Assembly: GCA_014526335.1 (NCBI GenBank)
Contig: JACTAT010000217.1
Coordinates: 124,001 to 188,000 of the forward strand
From: Chrysaora quinquecirrha
Taxonomy: Eukaryota; Cnidaria; Scyphozoa; Semaeostomeae; Pelagiidae
Length of the DNA: 64,000 nucleotides
Reading direction: 5' to 3'
This document shows, piece after piece, positions 1 to 15,500 of this stretch. The position numbers and the translations under genes were made by a program. Position 1 is the stretch's first letter. Every line of letters begins with the position of its first letter. A model generated the notes under the pieces. That model made no database searches. It was not told the DNA's origin and saw only the letters and a program-made list of their open reading frames with translations.

Positions 1-533
1 TCTCCAGAGCGGTCTAGAGGCTTTAATCAAATGTTTCAGAAAGGGTGTGCAATTTTTAGAAGTAGATTGTTGACTTTTTGACATTTTGCTCCCAGGAAGG
101 GCTTGGTATGGTAAAAAAACAATTGAAGACAGGGTAAGGATCATCAGACTCAATCGTGGTACAGAGACCAACTCGTGGCAATCACACACTTCTATCTCCC
201 TTCGTACACGTTTAGGGATCATCACAGTTCCAACACTATGCAAATGTTCTCCAGGAACTGTCTCTCTCCACAACAGGAAGCTCTAAAAGCTAGCTATATA
301 AGCTATATTAAGGGAAATTTACAATGGCAGTCGTCGGTAGGACGACTTTAGACAAAACGTTAGCGATCGACCAAACAGGGATAAATTTTCCGAAACCTCG
401 AAATCCCTTTGTCCAGTCAAGCCTTTCCAAAGAGTCAACTGAACTTTTGCTATGTTAAGTAACAGACATAGCTGCAGCACGAAGTTGTATGAGCAAGATT
501 AGCAGTTAGCGTGTATTCAATAAGATAACTCAC
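1..533. other. Left edge: last visible WDR11 intron
   Basis: Downstream (on the minus strand) of the last recognised WDR11 exon, which ends in phase 1 at 534. I searched for the next WDR11 segment (the conserved EWNRAAWLA region) and did not find it, so the remaining ~150 residues should lie left of the window. A short plus-strand open frame at 86-286 resembles nothing I recognise. Confidence 0.6.
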
Positions 534-3500
534 CGGCAAGTTTTCCGTTAGCAATCAGATTAGTTGCGAGAAGCTTTATGGTACTTTGAGATGCACTAGA
601 CGACCTGACTGTAGCGATTAAGCAAGCCCTGTGAAGAGAAAGTTAGATATAACTTTACTGCAATTATATAAAGGCTAACCTTGTAGCTGTTGGTTTCTTT
701 TAATGCGTAAACTTATAACATGAGTGTTAGTTATCGTTATTTAACTGTCACTACACTAAACTACATGACTACATGACTCAAGAACAAATGAAGCTCTTTT
801 TGACTTACTTTGTTAACGATACTCTTGTACTTACTATTGTGATGGTGATATAAACGGAAAGTTTGTGTAATGACCTAAATTTGCCGAGTCTTAAATGCCT
901 TGAAACAGCAACTTAGTTTACCATTCCTTTTGCAGAACGGTTTTACCATCCAGCTTTTCCGATCTTTCTTTGTCTCGAAAACTTCTTCTAAAAAGAAACC
1001 ACCCCACCTCGATGGGTTAATGCATCTCATATGAACAGGCCCTTAGATCTGAAAAATTGAAATTCGCACCTTAGAGCATCAGTGTAGTAGCTGCTTTCGC
1101 TCGGATCAGCTTCGAAGAGAATCTGTACGGCTCTGTCAGTCTGCGATTCAAACAATATAACAATACAGCAAAACAACAGGCAATGAAATAAACAGCAATG
1201 CAGATATTGGGTCCTGGCGAAATCAAACATTGTTGGTCGAACATTTGAGATTTGCTTTACAAGCACTAATTCATTGTTCGGCCATGTCCCAAAACATAGC
1301 TTGACAATCGTCTTGTTAGCATAGCTGACCATAGCTTGTTAGCAATGTTTTTTGAAAACAAACCAAACCATAATTCTTCGGCAAGCAATGTTTGCGAAGT
1401 GGGCAAACGGAAAAAATGTTGTTTGACATGAAAATTTCAAATGTTTGACAAGCAATGTTTTGCGACGTGGCCAAACTGTAAAACATTTTGTTTGACAAGC
1501 AAATTTCAGATGTTTGACTAACAATGTTTCATCGTTTGGCCGGGGCCTAAAAGAAGTACAACGTTTTCTAATTTTTCCTCTTGCTATTACTATCATTGTT
1601 ATAAGTCTAATCTTTCGCAAAGTTTAAAGTGGGTTAGCTAAACTTATTAAAAGAGTCTCAGGTCCGCTTATTCAATCTAGACAAATAACAACAGCCGCTC
1701 GAGGTCGAGCTGCCTCTTTACAACGAAAAAAAAATTAGGTGGAGATAGCGACAGTTGGGACCATGTGAAAAGTCTACAGATTAGCAGTTAGAATAGATTT
1801 AAAGCGTCGACTTACTTCGCCTATTAGTATAAGCTTCTCAGCGCAGCTCCGTGTATGCTCAGGTGTTGATCTTCGACTGTCCCTCAATGCGATGCGATAC
1901 AACTGCATGTGCTAAAATGTGTAAAATAAACATCTCCATTAATAATAAACAAAAATCAGCGAACTGTTTCTTGGAAATATTGAAGGGTTAACCTATGTTC
2001 TTTAATTTTCCGAATAATCTAAAGTATGGTCTATTAGTTCACGGCGCTAACATGCAGTTAAAAAACAGAGCCTTGAAAATCAAAGCAGAATGACAGCCCT
2101 TCGGAACTAGCGTCTCTAACAAAGTTTGTCAAGGGGGAATCTGGCAAGCGAAGCACTTAAAGGTGAAAGCGAATCTCTCAGAAGAGACAAGTGCTGGTGT
2201 TACCTTTGGCTGGAAGTGAGAGAGATCGAACCATTAGGCCCTGGTAAAACAATGTACCATTGCTGGTCACGTTCGAGATTTGCTCTCAAGGCAATGTTTG
2301 CCTGCTTTGCCACACCGGAAAACATTGCTTGACGAATAGAATTTGCAGGGCAATGTTTTTAAACTATTTTAAAAACATCATCTGCTTGAAACAAACAAAA
2401 GTGAAAAATGTTTGACAAGCAATGTTTTAAGAAGTGGCCAACACTGTCGGACAAGCAAGTTTCAAGTAATAGACAATGTTTGATTCAAGGGGCAATTCGC
2501 TCCTTCGAATCTCGTATACAATTGTCAGGACGCCCTCCCTTCCTACCTCGTATACCCAACAAGAGCCGGAATCTCTATTGTTTTCGTAGGAATCTTGTAA
2601 GAATCCTTTTGTTTTAATAGGATTCTGGTATGCTTTATCGAGGAGTGAGATGGCAATTTGGTTTGATCGTTCGGTAAAGCCTAACCTCTCGTTTATCTAA
2701 TGCACTTTAACCTCTACCCAATTTCCATATGCTGCAGCTTTTTATAAGAGGCCTTCAAACCGCAGCGAATGTTTCGTGTAGGTTTGTTATTAGTTTCTTT
2801 TCAGCAAGTGTTGCCCATGTGCTTTAAAAAGCTTTATGACGAGTGGCATTTCGCTCCTCGAAAAAACGTACGAGATTGCTATTGAAACTGACTTTAAGAT
2901 CCTTACAAAATTCCTACGAAAACTACTAATATTGAAGCTTAGGTTGTACAAGATTCCAAGCAGTGAACTGTCTCTGGGTTAATGAGTTGCCATAAAAATA
3001 AAAGACCTTTCATGAGGCAACATAATTCAAATTTTAAACGCTAAAATCAAACTTACTTGATAAAAATCATTGTCGCAAAGAATATCGTAACATGAATCAA
3101 GAGTCTGCTTATGGCAAGTGCATTGATTGACATCACCAGTTGTGTTTTCATTATCGTCGCTGGATAGATCAAGTAGTTGAACTTTGGTTTGCGAATCTGT
3201 TCGAAGTATGCCTTGAGTGCCATCGGAGAATACCACATCCTTGAACGACGAACGACGCTGACTTGAGAAATCTTGATGCTAAAAAACAGTGAAGGAGATT
3301 ATTAGAATTATAACACGTTATACATATTCTAGTCATCACTCAACTACTTGATGTTCGAAACAACATTTCACTAACTTTATACTCAAAAGGCTGGCTACAA
3401 TTCAAATTCAGTTTGCACTTGAATGTTGTACATTGTTGCAAACGGGGAGTTACTAGTGTCTTGCAGCAACCTATTTTTGGACATACATCACATTCAAATA

Positions 3501-6500
3501 AGCCCTGCTTTTGTAGAACGAAAATTTGACCACGTTGAACTCAGTCGGTCAGCCCCTTTGACAGATGATTGCAAAACGTCAAATGAAAAAAGAGAAGCTG
3601 TGTCTATGCAAATTATATATTTTTCAAATAGTACACTCTTTTTTTTATAAGAATACTATAAATTTTGCCCAGCCTCAATATTCTTAAGAAATTTTCGTTT
3701 TGAGCCTGAAAATATTCTTGAAGTATTCTTATTTTTTCAAACATGATATGGTTTCAGGGGAACATAGTTAAAAGAAAAATTACGAGGAAATGGCGGAGCG
3801 AAAGAAAATTCAACTATTATAACAATAAGAATGTTGTTTAACAATCATGAAGTTTCTTTTTAACATTGCAAAACAGGCAACTGCTGAAAATGAGGCACAA
3901 ATATGCGAGCTGAGGCTGAGCATTCTTAAAAATTGGATGATTCTGAGCCTCAATATTCTTACAAACTTTATTCTTATAAAAAAAAAGAGTGTACGTTGTT
4001 TTGATTGATCTTAGTGTAAAGTTACATAGAACTTCAGGAAGGTGATGTGGGGCTATGCTTCTTGTAACTGCCTAATAAAATAGGAAAAATGACAGGGGGT
4101 CTTTAACTTTATATGCATATGACGGTAAAATATAGCTTTTAAAAAACTGCTTTCCGATTGATAGCCTGAAAGTTTCAATTGACAGAACCAAAGTTAACAC
4201 TTAGTTTTATCTGTTTAAATATATCAGCTCTGCCGTGTCGCACAACTCCTTTCGTTCAGACGGCTTGAGGGAAGGTCTTGGTCGATTGCAAACATGGCAG
4301 AGGGCCTTTGAAGACTGATAAAGACCATTTCTGCATCCATCTTTCTAGCTTTAGAAATAAATGTACACTCTTAAAACTTGTTTTTATAAATAAGAACACA
4401 GATCGCTTAATTGAGTAAATGCCGTTAGTTAGTTTAGCTTCTTATAGCTGGTAACCCAGACCATAGGATCTTTTGAAGAGAAATTTTCATTAAGAATACC
4501 TTATGTGTTGGGCAGAATTTATTTCCATGTTCTTTTAACAAGTAGTGAAGCGCAACATTCCAGAAAATGAAATCAGATTGATCACCAAATATTCTAGGAA
4601 AAATAAAGAATTCCATCGTAAAGAGATTGTTATCTGATGTTTGCCAGACTGTTGCTATTTCTGCATATAACAATGTTGGGTTTGATAAAACACTCACTGT
4701 GAAACGACGCAGCATCGTTCTGCTGTTCCATATTTTGCACTATCAAGGCGTCTTGAAAACTCGCTAAAATGGGGAAAACATAAGAAATTACACTTGCAAC
4801 CTAGATCAATCAGAGTGTTTAGCCTTGGCCAAACAACGCCAACACTACATCCAACATATCGCCGAACCTCTCTTTACGTGTTGACTGCTTAGTAAAAGGA
4901 GTGACTAAATGTATTCAACATTCTGAGAAGTTGGGTGAAATTTTTTCCTTGATCAAACTACAGCCAGGATCACGAAACCAAGTGGTGGACGCAGATAGGT
5001 TCCAAAGATTCCTAACCTGGTGTTGGCTCACCCAGCAAGGCACAGGGGGGAACTCATTAGCTTTCAATACCGGGGGTCCATGCCACTATTTCCTTGCAGA
5101 CCCTAAATATTGAGTCAAATGTTTTGGGGACCCCAAATATTGAGTTTAATGTTTTGGAGATCCCAAATATTGGTATCTATTTATGGAGACCTAAAATGTT
5201 TTCTCGGGTTTAGCCATCAGTTTCATGACAATTTACAATTTATAAGCTCTTGGCAGTTGGATGGTTCATTGTAATGAATCGCACCAAATCACATGATTCT
5301 TCCCTCAGATTTGTGGACCGCAAATATTGAATTTTCGTCCATGTTATAATTTACAGATCCCAAATATTGAATAAGCTTAAGATTTCGGACCCCAAATAAT
5401 GGCATGGACCCCCCTATTGAAAGTTAATGAGTACCCCTCTGGGCAGCAAGGTTGTTGGTCAGTGTTTGACGAAATGTCAACTACGTCTGGCAGGAATTTA
5501 GATTCATTGCTTCCTTGTACGTTACATACAAAATCTTAACACAAAATCTATGGGCATTATAATAGTCTAACAAAAACAGAATTCGTTAAAATAATGCGTC
5601 CCAATTCAATATGCCCCTAATGGTATAAAGATGCTTCAAAATGCGTATAACAGGAAATTCTCTTACCATGGTAAATTTTCCAGAGGTACTTTCAATTGCT
5701 CTATATAATCATTTCCTTCACTGAAAAAAGAGTAATAGGGGATTTTCAGAGTGAATTCATTCTGGTTTTCAGGATTTTCAGAGGGGGATTTTGAAGTTTC
5801 TCAAAAACTGAAGAAAGAATTCAGCTTGTCAAGTAATGTTTTGCGACATGGCCAAACTGCGAGTGACAAGCGAGCAACATGTCCCGCGAGTCATTTGCAT
5901 GTCGCGGAGACAAGAAATGTTTCTGTTGTCTCCCAGAAACATTTGCGTGTCTCTTGCTACAAATTTTGTCGCGCGCTACAAAGTTTCCGAGGTGACTAGA
6001 CTGGGAGACACCGAGGGGACATCAATGTCGCGCGCGACATGTCTCCTAGTTTAGCCAGGCCTTAAGTCTAAATCTTTTTAATCCGAATACAATCCTAAAA
6101 CCCTACAGTCCTGATGGGATCTGATTGTGCTGCGGAGGAGATAGTGAGAAAAGCGGCCTGAGATCAGTTCACTTCTTCACTGTCTCCTCCGCAGCGCAAT
6201 CATATTTCTGGCATGACTTTGTGTTTGGATAAAGAAAGATTTATACTTACGGTAAGTCTAAACATATTGACTATGGTCTAAAAAAGTGTATGCGAATTCA
6301 AAAAACTTACTGGTCTTCATATTCGATGGAATATTTTGAATTCCACGGCTGATGTTGTAGCATGTACTTCAGAGATATCGAAAGATTTGGAGGTAGAATG
6401 CGTGGACTGAAGATTGGTTCTGAAACAAAGTATAGATTAAATAAAAAGCTAGCAATTATATTTGATCAATTAAATAAAAAGAAAAGACCAGTTCATTTTC

Positions 6501-9500
6501 CAGTGGCGTAGCAAGACATCCAACATTGCAGGAGCAAAAGAGTATGGTCAAAGAAAAACGGGGGGGTGGTTTGAAGAATAATTACTCAACATCGTACCCT
6601 GTGACATTTTTGCATCAGATTTGGCCTATATATAAAATTAAACATGGCGATGATTTGGGGGGCAACTGATCCCCCGTGTCCCCCCGGTGAGCAAAACCTT
6701 TCTTACAATTTAAACAAAAATATACTTAAATTGACCTTACTTTGTATTCGCGAAACTGGTCGATTTGACTAAGATCTTTTGGACTTTCAATTATGTGCAA
6801 AGCAGCCACCTAGTCCCTTAATGTTCCATTAGTTTGTTTTTACTCGTTTGTAGTTTGTTGTGTGAGATTAATTTTGCTTGTCCTTTATCTGTTGGCCATG
6901 GGGTAGTCATTGTCTTTTGCTCCCCTTGGTATCATCCCTGTGATGTCGTAAAGTAATTTTGGGAAGTAATTTTCATATGAATAAAAAAAAAAGATTTTTA
7001 CTGCCGTCACATTTTTTTTTCCGTTTCCAATTTTACCGGCATCGTGCAAACGTAGTCTTACACTTGCAACTTGGTTATCTGAAAGCCCCAGCGATGCCCC
7101 TAACTGAACCAATATAATGAACTGTTGCGTTACCTAGAATATCTTTGTCTTGTATAGCTGAGTTCGAAGTCTTGACAGTGGAATCGAGAGCTCTAATTGA
7201 TCCATCAGACAATAGAAGCAATGGCATGTCAGATGAAAGCCAATCAGCATCAACTACACTTGGCTGGTCTTTTGTTGTTTTCAAACTGAGCGATATTGTT
7301 GCCTGGAATGCAAAGGAGAATCTCAATAGCCTCTTGGCGGTAGAAGATTTCAAAGTCGCTAAAGCTTATGGATCGAACTAAGCCCAATCACGTCCGCAGG
7401 TCCAAAACGCCCTCCCTCGAATTTCTAACTGCCAACCAATTTAGGTCCTGGGACCGGCTACAAAATTTGCACAAATTTTGGCCTAGGCATCGGAACGAGA
7501 CTTAGATTCCGAAGGGAGACGTTGTAAGTAAGAAAATGGAAAGAATTTCATTAAAACTGTTAGGGTAGGTACACGTATTCTTTTTGTAAGGAAGGCCTTT
7601 AATTATAAGGAAAGTAGCGCTCGGATAGGTAAAAACGTAAAGAATTTCTAGTACTGGATCGGAAATTTGAATATACTGAAATATACTGAAGAGAAGTACA
7701 GAATATATTGTTTATTCCTTACGTTTTTTTTCAGAAACACGTTAAAGGTTAAGGAATTGAACAGAAATTCTGAGTACTCAAATTTGGCCGTCAACTAAGA
7801 AATTTTCAGTACTTCCTTAACTTCCCTAACTTCCTCATAAAAATGGCCTATACAGAAAAATTGACGAAATTCTTTCAGTCTTCTGTGAAAAACCGTACTT
7901 AGTAGGATAACAAAGCATCTTATTTATCTCTTCTGATTGAAAGAGCCTGATTGAAAGAGCAAAAAGCATGACTTACATCTTGACTCTCCCAAATATCAAT
8001 GCCATCAGCAAACAAAACCATCAACTTCAAATTTCCTTTCCCCGGTGCGAACTTCATGCGTCTGACAGCTCCTCGGTGACTTGGGAAGACTCTAGGAGAC
8101 AAAATCAGAAAATGCAAGCTATGCAAAGCAAAAGTAAATGCAAAGTTCTTGAGAATGGGAAGCGGAATGGGAATACGGTCTTAGATGTCGTTTCGAGGGT
8201 AACTTCAGATAAGTTGCGTGTGTTGCTCCAACGAAAATATCTAAGCCTGACAAAAGCGGACGACAAATTTTTTTACAGCCTTGTTTCAAAAAATGGCAGG
8301 TACCACCGCTGAGTATCACACTTGCGGCTGTATCTTTGTAAGAGGTGCTGCAAGGGACAACTTTGAAACATTCATATAATTTCTGCAGCGACAACAAGAA
8401 ACATTTCAGCGATAACTTTCCGTGTTGTTGGGTCAGCGACAGCTAGTGGATAGAAAATCAGCGACAACTAGAAAACAAAGTCTAAAACTTCAGCGACCCT
8501 GGATCGAAAACTTTCGCGCCAAAATTTTTGCACACGTCGTCCCCAGCCTCTTTCGTGAAATTTTCAAAGATAGCTAGCAAACAAAGCCGAAAACTTCAGC
8601 GACGCCTGACGATACTCAGCGACAGCAAGCGACCTATTTGAACCCGGGCCAAGTGGAATTAATCAAAACATATTGTTCTAAACCTCTGAAAATAATCGCT
8701 AAGTATGCAGCTGCAAAATAGATGCCACAGATGACATCATAGCACAGATGAATTTTGAAACTAAGTATAGTATTACTGTCAAATGAAGCTGTTTACGAAT
8801 CAAGTAAAAATAACAAGAATACACACCTTGAGAGTTTTCCTTTGAGGTCCCAAAGATTAATATTTCCATCAATATCACCAAGAACCAAAAGATCTGCCTT
8901 CCATGCAACGTATGTTACAACACCCATTCCACTCTAACAATTGAATAAGTATTGATAATAATAATAACTAATAACAGTTATATTATATATCCAAAATAAA
9001 AGCATATATTACTGGATAGGCAAACACTAGGATAGATTTTTCCACATGTGGCATACTAAAATAGATGAGATTCGAACCTGGACTGCATGAATAGAGAGCC
9101 AGTGAAGCTTCTGCTGAGCTAAAGAGCGCAATAAAATCTTCGAACAACTCTCTAAGACATGTAGACATACAGCTTAAAGCTCCCCTCACATACGGCAACG
9201 TGTTTCATTAACGGCATAACTTTTTCTACAAGTGGCCCAACATGCCTTTTTCAGTGCCATACATATTTATGTATTTTTTCTTGAATGACCCATATAAAAT
9301 ATATTTAGGCTGAAGATTCCCCAAGAAACGACGACACGCATTCCATAATAGACCTTTTCAAAGAGATCTGGGTCGGGTGCGACATTTTTCTGGAAAATGG
9401 TAGCCGTATCAAATTAGGGAATTCTCTCCATGGACAAAGACTGGAATCGCGGTCGTTCCAGGAGAGATATTGCAGCAAATTTTGCTTCAAATTCACATTT

Positions 9501-12500
9501 AATGGGAGTTGAAGTGAAAGAAAGGATTCAAGTCCCAGTTTAACTTGTCTAGGATAAATTTAATTGAGTATTTTCCGTTTTGTTAGTTGATTGAATCTTG
9601 TTTCCTGAGTTTCTGCAGACATTTCAAACATTGCTGTCGCAGATTCCCTTTTCTGTCTTTTTCTTCTATTATTCGTGAATTTGGAGTAAATCTGCTGCAC
9701 TACTTCCTCTGAAGCGACTGCAATTCTGTCTTTGTCCGTGGAGGGGATTCCCTTACTCTATACGGCTACCATTTTCCAGAAAAATGTCGCGCCCAACCCA
9801 GATCTCTTTGAAAAGGTTTATTGTAAAACATTTTATTTTCTGCTAACATTTCTCAATTTTAACGATATATTATATAAATGAAATGAAAATTCAATGAAAT
9901 GAAATTGAACAAATACCTCTGGAGGCACTTTGGAACCATCTTTCATAGAGGTTCCCTCGATAACGTAATGGTACACAATTCCTTCGGAGTTTGTAAAACG
10001 AGATGCTCTTTCGTATAAACCTATTTAAATAAAACATTTAGGATTACAAATAAGATATTAGAAGTCATTATAAAGCTACGACGCTCTAGCTATCTTAGGT
10101 ACTGAAAAATACAGCTAAATGTGAAAATGAAACCAAGACAGTAAGCAACTAAACATTCAATTTACAAATTTGATCATAAGTGGGCTACCACAATTTGTTA
10201 TAATTACCTTGACTGGGATTTTAACTAGTGACTTTCTGGACAGCAAGCCAGTTGACTACTCCACTGCACTAAATAGTGGAAGGAAGAAGCCAGCCTGAGT
10301 CGAAGTCCCTCCAGCCACCAGTCTCCTCCACAGCCAAAGCATTTCTCTTCGTGTTTCGGCTTTAACCCTTCCATTTACAAATAATTGTCCAATGATTATC
10401 GATTCACAAATGATATCCTCTCTGATATGTCAATCCAACAAATTTTATGGAATTGATTTGTTGAAATTCAACCTGATCTGAATAAATCTGGTTTGGTTGT
10501 ATCAGTGAAAAAGCAGTACAAGTTTCTAATTAGAAATAACTGCAGTAATCCAAAGAAGCATTAATTAGCACATTTTACACACCATTTTAGTTTCCGGCTG
10601 ATTGCTGTTCTCTAAGACTATGCTGCTTGAATCAGAGCCAGGAAATGATGGAACTGCTTCAGCTTTGGGTGAATGCTTCTTTCGAAGTTTCGTTGTGTAA
10701 TGCAATGGTGACCATTCCTACAATACGAAGAAAAAGTCATGATCAAAACAATTATGATCGATTGAAAGATTGATTAAACAAGAGCCACCGAAAGTATAGA
10801 GTTCACCTTACCACAGCAGTGATCGATGGGAAATTTCCTGGAAACTCTCGCAGCTGACTCATAGTAATTGCATCCCATAATTCCGCGTGGTGATTTTTGA
10901 ATAAAACAAGGAAATATTGCCTAAAATAGAAATTTACGTTACAGTAACAATTAATAACATAGTAGCTACAGGAAATACAATTTCATCGGACCCTGGGATC
11001 CGATCCCATTTGAATCTGCTAGCCGTACCCGTTCGGGATTTGTTTTGAAAATGATCTGGCATGGATCAGATCCTACAAAGGTCTCATGGAAACGGTTTGG
11101 ATCGAATCCAAATAGGTATGGATCAGTATGGATAGAAATCGAGACTGAAAAAATTGAAGTCGAGTACATTTCAACATTGCGTTTGCGTTTTAATATTTTA
11201 CTCTCATACAATATAATCGGACTTGGATTGGTCATTATTACAAGGAATAGGAAGAGTAAGAATAATAATAAAAACCTTTGATGTGAGATTCGTATACATG
11301 CGACATGAGATTCCTGTAAGCCACGACTTGTTGGAAGAGCACAATTTTGACCTGTACGACAAAGAGAAAATGAATTTCATTTCATTTCATTAATAGGAGA
11401 AAAAGTTACTCCCTTGCTGGTTTATAATACAATCTTCTCTTTTAATAAGCAACTTGACTCAGGGGTAGCCTTCAAACTTGCTTATGAAATATCGGAGATT
11501 TCACCCCACAGAATCGCTTAGGTTGTTAGACCCTTAGCGTCTCATCTAAGTACTGAGTACTTTTCGTTACAAGAAAGTCAAATCTTTTCCCCATTGCTAA
11601 CTTGACTGAGGGCTAGCCTTCAAACCTGTTTATAAATTATCTGAGATTTAAGCCCTCAGAATCGCTTGTGTTGCTCAACTCCAACCGGTTTCTCTAAGTA
11701 CTTAGAGCTTTTCGTTGTAAGAAAGTCAAATTTGGTCCCATTTCCTGCCAAAACGTTAGTTAACAATGACAAGGTACATATAAACAAAGCGATCTGAGCC
11801 AACAAATGGCAACAAAAAGAACCAACAAAATAGAAACAAAATGTAAGATATATTGTGTGCATTTCTTTACAGCTTTCTCAATGAGCCCTTAAGCTGCTTA
11901 ATGTTTATGTGATTAGCCCTAGCTGCTTATTAACCGGTTGCTCCCATTCACTGATTCTTCCTTTAAAGCCAAATACGTTTCGGTCAGTAAAAAATCAGGC
12001 AAATCCTAACATGAAGCCGTTTCAAAGCCTGAACATCGTCGTCGGCAACCAAGCTCAAGGATTGGAGATTCTCTTCGGCTGCCTCTCGCCTTTTGAGTTC
12101 GAGAGGCATCTTTGCTTCTGAACAGTGCTTTCCCCATGTTTGTCTGTCCTCTGCAGCCTGCTGCCAGGACTAGATCTATACTTTACAAGGCACGGCATAG
12201 GCACAGCAATTAACAAAAAATTTGGTAAATTTCTTATAACTTGAGGCTAGATCTTACTTTGAGTATCGATCAATAAAAAAGAGATAGATTGATGTGATTT
12301 TCCAATCTATTTCTTACCAGTTCTTATATCAACCAAATGAATTTCACTCTTTGCAGTTCCACTACTGCTGTGTGCAAAAGACAACAATGTACTTAGATTG
12401 AACCATTCAATGCCTCTAAAAAAGAAAACATAATTATTAGGCGTGATTTAACTGACGCTCTGGAGGTAGACCTGCCTGCATGGCGAGCTAAAGAGCAAGC

Positions 12501-15500
12501 TCCTTATAATACTTGCTAAGAGCTCGTCTAACGTCATCAACATTACATCCAACCTTCGCCCAATTTGTTTTGGATGATGGCTGCTGGTGCAGGCACTGGG
12601 GTAGCTATAGATATCAAAGATCTTAGCCAATATTCGTACCAAAAATGTGATCTCGACTAAGGAGCCAGGATATACTAGTGGAAATTTCCCATTTGGTTCT
12701 ATATCTTTTGTATGACAATTTATTAAATTAATTAGCGGATAGCTTCTTAAAGACCAAGAAAGCTCTTTATTTTTGCTTTTTTCGTTGCAGAAATGAATGC
12801 CTTGGCTAATAAGCATGCAGTGGCAAATCGAAGTCAACATTTTAAAATGCTTGGTTAATTTTCATCCTGATCCAACTTCAGCAAAAAACACACCACGAAG
12901 TTTGCTCACCGAACAAGATAGCAAAATGCTTCCAGCATTTCACCCATCATGAATGTTGGGCTATGTTTGGTGAATCAGTAACTACGTTTCGCCAGAGCTC
13001 AAAATTGCATAGTCATAATAGCTATTATCGAGAAATCAGTGTAAAAGGTCACTTAGGGAATGGATAATACTTTAGGAAAATACTTGCGAATCTGCGACGA
13101 ATCTGTGACTTACTTTACTGCAGTAGCATGGACAGCGATTTCTTTATACAAAGAACCATCGGCCAAATTGAAGACTTGAAGCAAACCACTTGAACAGCCT
13201 TAGAAGGAAAAATGATATTACGGACTTACGCCATGAGGCTAATTCACAGATGCCTTTTTGTTAGTACCTAACATAAGTTCAAGTGCAAATATGCTGGTTT
13301 ATTATTTTTTATTCCCCCTCCAGGTTAATGAAGGAAGGCAGGCGGCCAAGAGGAAGACCGAGGATCAGCTGGGAGGAGAACATTAAGACTTGGACTGGAA
13401 AACATCTTAGTGAATGTAGTAGACTATGTGAAAGTAGAGCAGCGTGGCGGCGTGTTGTATCCAACCTCCGGACCGGAGACGGAACCTAACCTACCTACCT
13501 ACCAGGTTAATACCAAAAACCGAAACCCTGTCAGGAAGTTGGGCGTTTATGCATCAGCCAAATGAGGTGGCCTCAAAAGGGCTTCTGGAGCGTATGCATT
13601 ACCCTCTGTGAACCTTGGTCCTCTAGCCTAAAAGGGCCTAACTGACCCTTAAAGTCGGTGACTGGAACAAAGAAAGAATTTCCGGCCCACTGCATACACC
13701 CCTTCTGCCCCAGGCCCTCAAGGCTAACCTACTCATTAACTGCCTGACCAAAACAAGCATTTTAAAGTCAGTTGCTAATGCACCTTGCTCACCGCTGAAG
13801 GAAGTGGCAAGAAAACAAAGGTTGCAGATGACTTGAGATGACAGGTTTACAGAGTAAGCGCTGTCCAAGGGGAGGGAGGGAAGGACAATTTTAAAACCAT
13901 TGTAAACCGTACACAGATAACATTGACTGAGGAAGGTCTGCCTCGTGCTGGTCAATTTATCTATTCTATCATTCGGGACATTGTTCTCAAACATGTGCGA
14001 TTCCCATGAACCTTAGCAATCTCTTCCGGGGGTAATAAACTGACATTAACCCCCTGGTTTTAATATATATTTGAAATGAAAAATAAACAGTAATTTGCTT
14101 ACCCACAGCTGCAAACGGCTTGTAAACAGCCCAGTTCTTTGTTGTCAATGCCGGGCACATTTTTAGACAAACCGGGTTTGAGGAAACACCCTCAAACATC
14201 CCGCTTAACATGAACTTGATTTTTGTGCTGATTTTAGGTGTTGGATTCTCTGAAAAAGTAACAAGCGGTGGCAGCATCTCTGATAGGTTTAGTTTGCAGT
14301 TGAGATATGTATCTGGGTTTAATGTCACGGTTTTTATCGAAGGCTCCGAGACAAGCTGCCAGAAAAGAACACGACCATCACTCAACATCAAAGCCATTTC
14401 TTTCTGACTAATCGGATCGACACAGAACCCCATGATTCTACAAAGACGACTCAACCTGAATACATCTGAGTGAGATTTAGGGTCATATATGATATCTGCT
14501 ACGACTTTGTTTGATAGACGATTGTCTGGGTTGTCATCGTGTCGGTATGGAATGGCACATGGTGATCTTCGAAGCTTGAGTGTGATACTACCATTCTCGT
14601 GAAGACAGAACAAAGCATCTCTCTGCACACAAGGCAAAACCTGGACAAAAGACGGGCTGTTGTTTTCGATTGCAAATGAACCAATCGCCTGTCCGAATTC
14701 CAAATCAAGGATGAGAATTTCACGTGGAAAAAGCAACAGAAAATGGTTTTTGTTGTTTGGCAAATAGGCAACTTGCAGACATTCCAGAGTTGATATAGGC
14801 TCTTCTTCATTTCTGTAAAGAAAAAGAAAATTATTATAATAAAAACCAATGTATACTAATTTTTATAAGAAACTCTACCCTTCAATTCCAGAGTCCAGAA
14901 AAGTGTTCAACCTTCCCCCAGACAAAAATACCCCTAACTGGAAACCTTCCTCACTTAACAATGAAAAATAGGCGTGTTTTGGGTGTGGCAAAATATTTTC
15001 TTTTGTTCTAATGGACCTTCCTCCGGTCAATGACCGTGTGACCGTAACTTTTTCCTGACTCTGTTCAATTCTAGTAGGGTTATTTTAATTCAAACATGCT
15101 TAACCGTAATTAGACATCTTTGTAACATCACCTAAACCCACTAAGTATACAGGAACATAAAAGAACTGCGAAAACATATAGAGTCCAATAGCAAAGAATC
15201 TACTTACCTTCCTCGCATATCGCCTGCCCAGGATCGCATTTTAGCAAAAGCAGATTTGGACGGGCCAGCTTTGGTTGTTGCGGTGAGTGATCCTTGCACA
15301 GTACTGGTATTACTTGTTGCATTACTTGCATTTGCATTAGAAGTAATATAGAATTTCTTTCCTTTATCAGAAGGGGGCGTTGACGTCGAGAAATCAGATA
15401 GAAACATAATCCATTCTTGAGACATCACTGACAATAAAGACAAAATAAATTCATGGCTGGTTTTCATAAAACCGTATATTCATGGTTGGCGATGAATATC

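Noticed and set aside
86..286. Possible small gene at the left edge
   Set aside because: No recognisable protein, no splice or promoter evidence, and it lies antisense in a WDR11 intron region.
13638..13994. 118-codon minus-strand frame between WDR11 exons
   Set aside because: No similarity to WDR11 or to any family I know; lies wholly within an intron whose flanking exons join in phase without it.
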